From Methanolobus zinderi (GTDB taxonomy: Archaea > Halobacteriota > Methanosarcinia > Methanosarcinales > Methanosarcinaceae): DNA of 64,000 bases. The stretch covers positions 310,001 to 374,000 of the forward strand of contig NZ_CP058215.1 in NCBI RefSeq assembly GCF_013388255.1, given 5' to 3'. Below the pieces are notes generated by a model that saw nothing but the letters and a program-made list of their open reading frames with translations, had not been told where the DNA came from and did no database searches. The position numbers were made by a program, and so were the translations under genes. Below, one piece after another: positions 52,277-59,747 of the stretch (position 1 is the first letter of the stretch; every line of letters starts with the position of its first letter).

Positions 52277-52564
52277 ATGTATGTTTATATCGCGCTGCTG
52301 GCTTATTTTGTCATCCTCTTCCTGACGTTGCGTGATATCCGAATATTCCGGCGTACGGGTATTGTTTCCTATCGCAAGGGCGCACAGAGGGGAATTATCG
52401 CATCCACAGTAGTACTTCTCGGGGTTCTGATCACTCCCAGGAATCCTGAATTCGGGCTTCTTGTTGTATTCATCGGACTTTTCCTGAATCGCAAGGGTAT
52501 CAGGGAGAAGGTCTTTAATGAAGCAGGTACTGTCGACCGCCTGCTGGGTAAGACCGATATCTGA
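52277..52564 (+). CDS. Small membrane protein, three spans
   Basis: 95 residues with three hydrophobic stretches (about 3-18, 42-56, 59-71) and a basic loop (RIFRRTGIVSYRKGAQRG). Not recognised. AGGTGTAG just before the ATG is a weak ribosome site. The function is unknown. Confidence 0.6.
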   Translation: MYVYIALLAYFVILFLTLRDIRIFRRTGIVSYRKGAQRGIIASTVVLLGVLITPRNPEFGLLVVFIGLFLNRKGIREKVFNEAGTVDRLLGKTDI

Positions 52565-52702
52565 AGTACATAACTTTCACCCGGCTGCAATCCAAAAGGT
52601 ATAAATGTAAGGGTATTTATTATTAGGCGATACGTACTTACTTAGTATCATAAAATTAACAGTTCAGTTTACAGTTTCATCATATACTAATGGAGAATTT
52701 AC

Positions 52703-52897
52703 ATGGGAAATATTAGACAGACCAACATCAAGAACATTGCATTACGTTTAGTTGACAACTACGGTAACACTTTTACGACAGATTTTGACACAAACAAGCA
52801 TCTTGTAACAAAGTACACAACAATCGAAAGCAAGGTTATCAGAAACCGTGTTGCAGGCTATGTTACAAGAAAGATGACTCACAAGCCTAAAGAGTAA
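52703..52897 (+). CDS. rps17e: 30S ribosomal protein S17e
   Basis: 64 residues of the archaeal/eukaryal small-subunit protein eS17: [18 protein letters not shown] at the N-terminus, [20 protein letters not shown] basic helix, and the tail RKMTHKPKE. Cytoplasmic ribosome component. Twenty bases before dapA; this rps17e-dapA-dapB order is common in methanogens. Confidence 0.95.
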   Translation: MGNIRQTNIKNIALRLVDNYGNTFTTDFDTNKHLVTKYTTIESKVIRNRVAGYVTRKMTHKPKE

Positions 52898-52917
52898 CCT
52901 TTGAGGGGGACGATCCC

Positions 52918-53790
52918 ATGTTCGAAGGAGTTCTACCAGCGCTTGTAACCCCGTTTTCTAAGAATAATACCATCGATTCCGAGAATTTCAGGAATATTGT
53001 CTCTTTAGTGGAAGAAGGTGGAGTTTCAGGTATAGTTGCATGCGGTACGACCGGTGAATCAGCTACCCTTTCAATGGCCGAGCACAAGGAACTGATCGAC
53101 ATTGCCATGGACTGCTCCAGCGTTCCGGTGGTGGCAGGTACAGGATCCAACAACACTGTAGAGGCAGTAGAACTTACCAAACACGCAGCCGATGTGGGTG
53201 CAGACGGGGCTCTGGTCATATCTCCATATTACAATAAGTCCAATACCGCCGGCCTGCTCGCTCATTTTAAGACTATAGCAGAAGAAGCGGATATTCCTAT
53301 CATACTATATAATGTACCATCACGTACAGGACAGGACCTATCAGTTGAAGTGATCGCAGAACTTGCAACCGTGGATAACATAGTTGCTGTCAAGGAAGCA
53401 AGCGGTAGCGTGGAAAAGATATCCCGTATACTTGAGATGACTGCCGATGAGGACTTCGGGGTACTTTCGGGAGAAGACGCCTTGACATTCCCTGCCGTTG
53501 CCCTTGGAGGAAGCGGTGTTGTATCAGTTGTCGCAAACATCGTTCCTGAGATGATGGTAAACCTTGTGGAAGCCACAAAGAAGGGAGATCTGGAAACTGC
53601 AAGAAAGTTACACTTCAAGATGGCACCTCTTATGAGGGCTCTTTTCTCGGAGACAAACCCGATACCTGTTAAGCGTGCCATGGAACTCATGGGACTTGTG
53701 AACGGCAATCTCAGACTTCCGCTCGCACCTCTGAGCGAGGAGAACGATAAGGTCCTCCAGGATGCTCTTCGTGGACTGGGGTGCATATAA
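52918..53790 (+). CDS. dapA: 4-hydroxy-tetrahydrodipicolinate synthase
   Basis: 290-residue TIM barrel that condenses aspartate semialdehyde with pyruvate. Schiff-base Lys in VAVKEASGSVEKI (about 160), Tyr/Thr proton relay in LYNVPSRTG and ACGTTGESATL, with the family length. The first enzyme of lysine (and cell-wall DAP-like) synthesis. Followed directly by dapB with no gap (53790/53791). Confidence 0.95.
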   Translation: MFEGVLPALVTPFSKNNTIDSENFRNIVSLVEEGGVSGIVACGTTGESATLSMAEHKELIDIAMDCSSVPVVAGTGSNNTVEAVELTKHAADVGADGALVISPYYNKSNTAGLLAHFKTIAEEADIPIILYNVPSRTGQDLSVEVIAELATVDNIVAVKEASGSVEKISRILEMTADEDFGVLSGEDALTFPAVALGGSGVVSVVANIVPEMMVNLVEATKKGDLETARKLHFKMAPLMRALFSETNPIPVKRAMELMGLVNGNLRLPLAPLSEENDKVLQDALRGLGCI

Positions 53791-54582
53791 ATGATCAACG
53801 TAGCTGTAACCGGTGCATCCGGAAAGATGGGTCGGCGTATAATCTCCAATGTTCTCAGATCCGAGGAAACTCAATTATCTGCGGCATTCGATCTGATGAA
53901 TGTCGGCAGTGATGCCGGAGAAGTTGCACAGCTTGGAAACCTTGGTGTGGCAATCTCATCCGTTGAGGATATGGAATCGGTACTGAAGTCTTCCAATACT
54001 GATGTTCTTATCGATTTTACCATTGCGGACGCAACTGCTGTCAATGCCCCGCGTGTGGCATCAAGCGGAGTGAACCTGGTGATAGGTACTACCGGTCTGA
54101 CAGATGAGCAGAAAGCCACGATCGAAGATTCCATCAGGCAGAACAATGTCGCAGGGATCATATCACCCAACTATGCAGTGGGTGTGAATGTTTTCTTTGG
54201 AATACTCAAGGAAGCTGCGAAGTATCTCGGAGATACGGATATAGAAGTGATCGAGGCACATCATAACCAGAAAAAGGATGCTCCAAGTGGTACTGCTATC
54301 AGGGCTGCGGATGTTATCAGTGAAGCCCTCGGTGGCAAGGACTATGTTCATGGTCGTCAGGGACTGGCTCCCAGAGGCAAGGAGATCGGGATCCATGCCG
54401 TACGCGGAGGGGATATAGTAGGTGACCATACAGTACTCTTTGCAGGTGATGGCGAGAGAATCGAGATCAAGCACCAGGCTCATTCAAGACAGGCCTTTGC
54501 TGGCGGTGCGGTCAAAGCCGCGATATGGATTGCAAAGGCAAAGCCAGGTGTTTATACAATGGCTGATATCCTGGGATTATAA
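53791..54582 (+). CDS. dapB: 4-hydroxy-tetrahydrodipicolinate reductase
   Basis: 263 residues. Rossmann motif VAVTGASGKMGRRI for NAD(P)H, then the substrate site EAHHNQKKDAPSGTA with the conserved His pair and Lys, and the GDHTVLFAGDGERIE block. Reduces the DapA product for lysine synthesis by the archaeal route. The next steps are not in the window. Confidence 0.95.
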   Translation: MINVAVTGASGKMGRRIISNVLRSEETQLSAAFDLMNVGSDAGEVAQLGNLGVAISSVEDMESVLKSSNTDVLIDFTIADATAVNAPRVASSGVNLVIGTTGLTDEQKATIEDSIRQNNVAGIISPNYAVGVNVFFGILKEAAKYLGDTDIEVIEAHHNQKKDAPSGTAIRAADVISEALGGKDYVHGRQGLAPRGKEIGIHAVRGGDIVGDHTVLFAGDGERIEIKHQAHSRQAFAGGAVKAAIWIAKAKPGVYTMADILGL

Positions 54583-54600
54583 ATCCCATTCTTTTCTAAT
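54572..54600 (+). terminator. Terminator of dapB
   Basis: TGGGAT-TATAA-ATCCCA (54572-54588) overlaps the stop codon and is followed by TTCTTTTCTAATTTTT. Confidence 0.65.
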
Positions 54601-54734
54601 TTTTAACTCAAAATTTGCACAATTTGCTTGTTTTGTGAACAAATGTGGCGCAGATATCTCTGTCTACGTTCACAGATTCAGAGGTTTTTGGCTTATTTAT
54701 AGCCGGGTATATTATATATTTATCTATATATATT

Positions 54735-54815
54735 ATATGTTATAGCAACAGAACTTTCCGCCGGGTTGCTATGTCGTCTATACCTCCAAAACCTTTCTTT
54801 TTTCTTTTTATTTTT
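54735..54815 (+). ncRNA. Candidate small RNA with a CCTCC segment
   Basis: An 8-bp stem ATAGCAAC (54742-54749) with GTTGCTAT (54765-54772) and a 15-nt loop is followed by unpaired TACCTCC (54781-54787) and a T-rich tract (54794-54815). A TATA-rich stretch lies at 54709-54738, about 25 nt upstream of the stem. CCTCC is complementary to the ribosome-binding GGAGG. No reading frame fits. It is separated from dapB by that gene's own terminator, so it would be a separate transcript. Expression is not shown. Confidence 0.4.
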
Positions 54816-54821
54816 AAAGGC

Positions 54822-55289
54822 TCAGAGCAAATGCTTAGCGATATTCTCTGAAATGACTCTTCCGCAATAAGTGCAGCGAAGCTTTGGCATGTCATCATCC
54901 ACTGTGACATTGAATTTGGATGTTATGGGTTCGTTACTGTTCGAAATACAGTTGGGATTGATACATCTGATCACACCTTCCATAAATTCGGGGATGTGGA
55001 CTTTCTTTTTTTGGGAAACATTAAAATTGCGTATGATGTTTATTGTCGCATTGGGCGCGATAAGTGCTATCCTGTCAACTTCTGTGACCTTCAGCTCCCG
55101 GTTCTCTATCTTTACAACATCCTTTTTCCCGTGTTCTCCTGGTGAATTCAGGAGGATGCTCACAACTCCTTCGCTTGCATCAGGCAATCCGAGTATCTTG
55201 ATCACATTCAGGGCCTGGCCTGCCGTAATATGGTCTATGACCGTACCGTTTTTGATCCTGCGTACCCTGAGCTCTTTTTCCTCTCCCAT
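54822..55289 (-). CDS. pyrI: Aspartate carbamoyltransferase regulatory chain
   Basis: 155 residues. N-terminal allosteric domain (RRIKNGTVIDHITAGQAL) binds nucleotides; the C-terminal zinc domain has INPNCIS and LRCTYCGRVI with four Cys ligands. It forms the holoenzyme with PyrB and gives CTP feedback control of pyrimidine synthesis. The ATG at 55289 overlaps the pyrB stop (TAATG arrangement), which indicates translation coupling. Confidence 0.94.
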   Translation of the reverse strand: MGEEKELRVRRIKNGTVIDHITAGQALNVIKILGLPDASEGVVSILLNSPGEHGKKDVVKIENRELKVTEVDRIALIAPNATINIIRNFNVSQKKKVHIPEFMEGVIRCINPNCISNSNEPITSKFNVTVDDDMPKLRCTYCGRVISENIAKHLL

Positions 55290-56221
55290 TATTCGATCGC
55301 CCCCAGTACAAGTGCAACAAGTGCCATACGTACCGGCACGCCATAGAATGCCTGTTTGAAGTAACATGCATGTACCGTATCGTCAACATCCGGGTGTATC
55401 TCATTGACCCTCGGGAGCGGATGCATTATCCGCAGCTCCTGCTTTGCATCTTTTAACAGGTCGGTTGTGATCTTCAGCCTGTTGGCAACCTTCTGATATT
55501 CCGCAGGATCGGGGAATCTTTCTTTCTGTATACGGGTCATGTAGAGCACATCAACCTCACCGATGGCCTCTTCTATGGATTCGACCTCTGTAACCTTTGC
55601 GCCCCTGTTCTCAAGATCGTTTATTATCTCCTCGGGCATCCTGAGTTCCGGAGGCGATATCATGGTTATCTGTGCTCCATAAAGCGAGAGTGCGTAACAG
55701 AGTGAGTGCACTGTCCTTCCGTATTTAAGATCACCTGCAAGCGCTATCTTCAGACCGTCAAGATGGCTTTGCCTTTTGATCGTATACAGGTCAAGGAGGG
55801 TCTGGGTCGGGTGGTGTCCCGCACCGTCTCCTGCATTTAGTATGGGTACCGTGGAAAACTCCGATGCGAGGAATGCCGCCCCTTCTCTCGGGTGTCTGAG
55901 TACAATGGCATCAGCATAACTGTCAACAACCCTGATGGTATCTGCAAGTGTTTCTCCCTTTGCGATTGAGCTGGCATCAACAGAGCCAAGATTGAGCACG
56001 TCACCTCCGAGTCGGTACATTGCGGTTTCGAAGGACATGCGTGTGCGGGTGCTTGGTTCAAAAAAAAGGACTGCCAGGACCTTGCCACTGAGAAGGTCGG
56101 ATTTTTGTTTTCCAAGTGCTATCGGTTCCATCTTCTCAGCGGTCTCAAGTATATGATCGATCATATCCTTTGAGAAAGATGTCATTGAAATGATATGGTG
56201 GTCCTTGAATATCATCGACAA
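55289..56221 (-). CDS. pyrB: Aspartate carbamoyltransferase catalytic chain
   Basis: 310 residues. Carbamoyl phosphate site FFEPSTRTRMSFE, and aspartate site ALAGDLKYGRTVHSL and HPLPRVNEI; domains intact. Catalyses the first committed step of pyrimidine synthesis with PyrI. The pair has no visible attenuator or upstream regulator. Confidence 0.96.
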   Translation of the reverse strand: MSMIFKDHHIISMTSFSKDMIDHILETAEKMEPIALGKQKSDLLSGKVLAVLFFEPSTRTRMSFETAMYRLGGDVLNLGSVDASSIAKGETLADTIRVVDSYADAIVLRHPREGAAFLASEFSTVPILNAGDGAGHHPTQTLLDLYTIKRQSHLDGLKIALAGDLKYGRTVHSLCYALSLYGAQITMISPPELRMPEEIINDLENRGAKVTEVESIEEAIGEVDVLYMTRIQKERFPDPAEYQKVANRLKITTDLLKDAKQELRIMHPLPRVNEIHPDVDDTVHACYFKQAFYGVPVRMALVALVLGAIE

Positions 56222-56279
56222 CTAAAGGAATTCCATCAGATATATGTTTACTGATATAATCTGTCCAGAATTAAAATTG

Positions 56280-56720
56280 TTATTTTTTTGAATCGAGTAT
56301 CTTAATAAGCCGGTCCCACTCTTCTGTTTTAACGTCACAGGTATGTTTTGTCTGAGCTCTTGCTTTCCTTTTAGAAGGCACGGTAAGTTCCTGCAGATCC
56401 ATGATAGCACGCATCAGGCCGGCGGTTTCATTGAAGATCTCCTTTGCTTCCCTGTAGGTAATATCTCCTTCCTCCAGGTATCTTTCGCATTCCTTCTCTT
56501 TCTCATTTAGCATGTCAAGGAATGTCTGTATATTTTCAAGGTCTTCTGAAGTGTATTTTCTCTTGTTGACTATTTCCCAGACTACTTCATGCAGGTTGAC
56601 TTCTTTCCCGTCAAGTTTTACTTTGCTGGGAATCTGTTCCCCTACCCAGAAAAGCCGCCGGTGAAGACTGTTAAGTAAACGGTTCCTCTCGGGGTCTGTA
56701 ATCTCACACTCTTCAGCCAT
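56280..56720 (-). CDS. Helical protein, DUF5788-like
   Basis: 146 residues, strongly helical (NSLHRRLFWVGEQIP, EIVNKRKYTSEDLENIQTF, YREAKEIFNETAGLMRAIMDL), charged, no membrane span. It resembles the archaeal family DUF5788 of unknown function, which I recognise with moderate confidence. Sixty bases upstream of pyrB on the same strand, so it may share a transcript. Confidence 0.6.
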   Translation of the reverse strand: MAEECEITDPERNRLLNSLHRRLFWVGEQIPSKVKLDGKEVNLHEVVWEIVNKRKYTSEDLENIQTFLDMLNEKEKECERYLEEGDITYREAKEIFNETAGLMRAIMDLQELTVPSKRKARAQTKHTCDVKTEEWDRLIKILDSKK

Positions 56721-56825
56721 TTCCTTCTTAGTAGAGTTGAGCTATATAGTATTAAGATTTTATCCAGATTAAATTTATAGGCTCTAAAGTATTTAGTAAT
56801 AAAGAAAATAAATGAAGGTGATCAG

Positions 56826-58106
56826 ATCAAACCCATAATTCAGGTTGCCCTGGACCTGCTGGAAACGGACCGTGCCATTAGCATCGGGCAGGAGGCCCTG
56901 GAAGGCGGTGCCGACTGGATAGAGGCAGGTACACCCCTTATCAAAAGCGAAGGGATGGATGCCATCAGAAGTCTCAGGGAAGCATTTTCCGGAAATATCA
57001 TCGTTGCTGACATGAAAATAGCGGATACCGGTTCCATGGAAGTTGAAATGGCTGCAAAGGCCGGTGCTGATATTATAGTTATACTGGGAAGTGCGGATGA
57101 CTCCACCGTGCTTGAGGCTGTCAGGGCTGCAAAGAAGTACGGTTCCAGAATCATGGCTGACCTGATATCGGTGAATGAGCCGGTCACACGCTCAAAGGAA
57201 CTGGAAGAGCTTGGTGTCGATATCATCAATGTGCATGCAGGTATAGACCAGCAGATGACCGGACAGGATTCTCTTTCCATCATGAAGAAAGTTGTCAGGG
57301 AAGTTAATATACAGGTTGCTGTTGCCGGAGGGCTCGATGCGGATTCCTGCGCAGTGGCAGTGCAGGAAGGTGCGGATATAGTTGTGGTCGGAGGCAATAT
57401 AGTGCGCTCCGCTGACGTCACTGCTTCCTCGAAAGCAATAAGGGAGGCTGTGGATTCACCTTCGGTTAGAGCTTATTCCAAAAAATCCATTGACGAAGAG
57501 ATCCGTTCTATCCTTGGATCAGTTTCAACTCCCAATATATCGGATGCAATGCATCGCAAGGGTGCCATGCAGGATATATTTCCCATGCTTGCCGGAAAGA
57601 GGATGATCGGCAAGGCGGTAACAGTCCAGACCTTTAAGGGAGACTGGGCCAAGGCTGTGGAAGCCATAGACGAAGCAGGTCCGGGAGATGTTATTGTTAT
57701 CTATAACGGTAGCAGGCATGTGGCTCCCTGGGGCGGCCTTGCAACTCAGAGCTGCCTGAACAAGGGTATTGCAGGAGTGGTAATAGACGGAGCGGTCAGG
57801 GACATAGACGATATACGTACATTGGATCTGCCGGTCTTTGCCACGTGTCACGTACCCAATGCAGGGGAACCCAAGGGTTTCGGTGAGATCAATGCGGAGA
57901 TCGTCTGCGGTAATCAGACGGTAAAACCAGGTGACTATATTGTAGGGGATGACAACGGTGTGGTAGTCATACCAAAGGAGCATGCATACGAGATCGCAAG
58001 GCGTGCGAAAGAAGTCGAGAAGACCGAGCAGCGACTCTTCGAAGAGATCCGCAGGGGAGCAACCCTGTCGGAAGTAATGAAACTTAAAAAATGGGAGAAA
58101 CACTGA
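56826..58106 (+). CDS. Hexulose-6-phosphate synthase fused to RraA-like protein, apparent AUC start
   Basis: 426 residues. Hps domain (1-205): [23 protein letters not shown] (DxKxxD) and [10 protein letters not shown]. RraA-like domain (about 215-400): [28 protein letters not shown], a fold used by aldolases and an RNase E inhibitor. Methanogens use this fusion for pentose supply. No ATG, GTG or TTG stands in frame before the first TIM strand; the open frame runs to ATC 56826, which has AAGGTGATC 3-5 nt before it. An AUC start is the best reading, ATG 56955 would lose the first beta-strand and active-site Asp. Confidence 0.8.
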   Translation: MKPIIQVALDLLETDRAISIGQEALEGGADWIEAGTPLIKSEGMDAIRSLREAFSGNIIVADMKIADTGSMEVEMAAKAGADIIVILGSADDSTVLEAVRAAKKYGSRIMADLISVNEPVTRSKELEELGVDIINVHAGIDQQMTGQDSLSIMKKVVREVNIQVAVAGGLDADSCAVAVQEGADIVVVGGNIVRSADVTASSKAIREAVDSPSVRAYSKKSIDEEIRSILGSVSTPNISDAMHRKGAMQDIFPMLAGKRMIGKAVTVQTFKGDWAKAVEAIDEAGPGDVIVIYNGSRHVAPWGGLATQSCLNKGIAGVVIDGAVRDIDDIRTLDLPVFATCHVPNAGEPKGFGEINAEIVCGNQTVKPGDYIVGDDNGVVVIPKEHAYEIARRAKEVEKTEQRLFEEIRRGATLSEVMKLKKWEKH

Positions 58107-58868
58107 ATGATCGAATTATTAAAAGTACTTGCATGCATGCCCTTTTTACTATATGCCTGCTATGCGGACATAAAGACACGCAGGGTTGCCAACGAGGTAT
58201 GGGTTGTGATGTTCGGGGTAGGTTTTGTTTTCATAATGTACGACCTGATAACACTTGGCCTGCCATATCTTATCAGGAATATACTGACATTCGCCTTCAT
58301 CTTCACATTCGTATACATTCTTTTTCAGCTCGGAGCCTTCGGAGGTGCCGACGCCAAGGTACTCATGGTCATATCCCTGATCATCCCCACATTCCCGGAT
58401 ATTGTGATTAACGGAACCCAACTCCCGATCAACGGAGTTCCTCCACTCGGTGTTTTCGCTTTCAGTGTATTCGGCAATTCGGTGATTCTCACTGTGATTG
58501 TGCCAATTGGCCTGTTCATCTACAATCTGTTGCACAACCCCCTGAAAGAGAACCTGAAAAGACCCCTCTACATGCTGATAGGCTACAGGACTCCGGTATC
58601 CAGTCTGGAACAGGGCCATATCCGCATGATCGAGTCCTACAACGAGACCAAAGAAGGTGTGAGTTTTGGCTTCACCAGATCTGGTACCGAGCTGACCACA
58701 AACGTGATTGCAGAACTCAAGGCTTATCTGAGGAATGGCAAGATAAACGACAGTGTCTGGGTCACACCAGGACTTCCCTTCATGATCCCGATAACCGCGG
58801 GATTCATTACTGCTGTTGTTTTCGGTGATCTGATCTTCTATCTTACCCTGCAGTTCATGATGATGTGA
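58107..58868 (+). CDS. Prepilin/preflagellin peptidase (A24 family)
   Basis: 253-residue membrane aspartic protease with about six spans that cuts type IV prepilin or archaellin leaders. The two catalytic Asp are in ACYADIKTRR (Asp21) and GAFGGADAKVLMV (G-x-G-x-D type, Asp of GGAD). An additional hydrophilic insert (about 150-220) faces one side. It starts 1 base after the Hps-RraA stop. No pilin or archaellin gene is adjacent. Confidence 0.87.
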   Translation: MIELLKVLACMPFLLYACYADIKTRRVANEVWVVMFGVGFVFIMYDLITLGLPYLIRNILTFAFIFTFVYILFQLGAFGGADAKVLMVISLIIPTFPDIVINGTQLPINGVPPLGVFAFSVFGNSVILTVIVPIGLFIYNLLHNPLKENLKRPLYMLIGYRTPVSSLEQGHIRMIESYNETKEGVSFGFTRSGTELTTNVIAELKAYLRNGKINDSVWVTPGLPFMIPITAGFITAVVFGDLIFYLTLQFMMM

Positions 58869-58874
58869 ACTGCT

Positions 58875-58903
58875 TTTTGTTTTGTTTTGTTTTGTTTTGT
58901 TTT
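58875..58903. repeat. Short tandem repeat (TTTTG)5
   Basis: Five perfect TTTTG units plus TTTT directly after the peptidase gene. May serve as a T-rich transcription end and is prone to slippage. Confidence 0.8.
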
Positions 58904-59068
58904 ACTTCATGATGTCTTTTTTAGTTAGAAAAGCAGCCACAATCTATTAATAATAAAAATTCTAGTAATCCTGATATACAAATTTACAATGATGTGTGCA
59001 GATTTGGGGTCTGGAAAATTTTACAGAAAAACCTGCAACCGCATGTAAAGCAATCTTGAGGGACATCA

Positions 59069-59536
59069 GTGAAAACAGACACAAAGTCAAGGATAATCAC
59101 AGTTTCTATTATCACATTTATAATAACTCTGGCAGTTGCTGCTGCGATAATTACGGATATGGGAGTGCAAAAAGATCTGACTTATACTGACGGAGAACTT
59201 CAGGAACTCTACTATGAGTATGGGATTACTGAGAATGACCTGAAGTTCGCAAAAGGTGAACTGCCAAATTATCTGAATGACACGGTCCTTGTCGGTAACA
59301 GGGTTATAGTTACAGAAGATGGCCTGCCCCCGGAAAATATGGAGCTAGGCGTGGATTACGATCTGGTTTTGAGCGAACGGGAAATGGAAGATATAATTGA
59401 GAATGCAAGAGTGGATTATATCAAAAAATACGGTGTTGACCCTGCTAATCCGAAAATAGATTCAGTATATGGCTATCTATTGCCAAAAGCAGAAGCTGGC
59501 CGGATAATGGAGTCTGCAAGCGATATGTCATATTAA
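59069..59536 (+). CDS. Membrane-anchored hypothetical protein
   Basis: 155 residues: a short basic start, one hydrophobic span (IITVSIITFIITLAVAAAII, about 9-28) and an acidic outer part rich in Tyr, Glu and Asp (ELQELYYEYGITENDLKFA). Not recognised. The start is GTG 59069 with GAGGGA before it. The orientation suggests the C-terminal part is outside the cell. Confidence 0.6.
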   Translation: MKTDTKSRIITVSIITFIITLAVAAAIITDMGVQKDLTYTDGELQELYYEYGITENDLKFAKGELPNYLNDTVLVGNRVIVTEDGLPPENMELGVDYDLVLSEREMEDIIENARVDYIKKYGVDPANPKIDSVYGYLLPKAEAGRIMESASDMSY

Positions 59537-59601
59537 CTCACACTTTTTTCATCATCTATTAATACCACCGCCAACAAACTATAAATCAGGAGGTGGGCTC
59601 C

Positions 59602-59730
59602 GTGGCAGATAAGATAAAGGGAAAGAAAGACCACAAAGATGAGGACGAGAAGGAAGCCAAAGTATCTCCTGTCAGACCGGGCGACTCCCGGCTACGCGGC
59701 AGAAGGCACCTGCTGGATACCTGCGAGTAG
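59602..59730 (+). CDS. Small charged protein with strong ribosome site
   Basis: 42 residues, start GTG 59602, stop TAG. Strong GGAGGTGG 7-8 nt before the start. Lys/Asp/Glu-rich first half (KGKKDHKDEDEKEAK) and Arg-rich second half (RPGDSRLRGRRH), no hydrophobic segment, likely disordered. Unknown. The ribosome site is much better than chance, which is why I call it. Confidence 0.5.
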   Translation: MADKIKGKKDHKDEDEKEAKVSPVRPGDSRLRGRRHLLDTCE

Positions 59731-59747
59731 ACAGGAATAAAGCTGCT

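Noticed and set aside
58875-58903. TTTTG repeat as a CRISPR-like or phase-variation tract
   Set aside because: Only five units, outside any coding region, directly after a stop codon; a simple T-rich end is enough.
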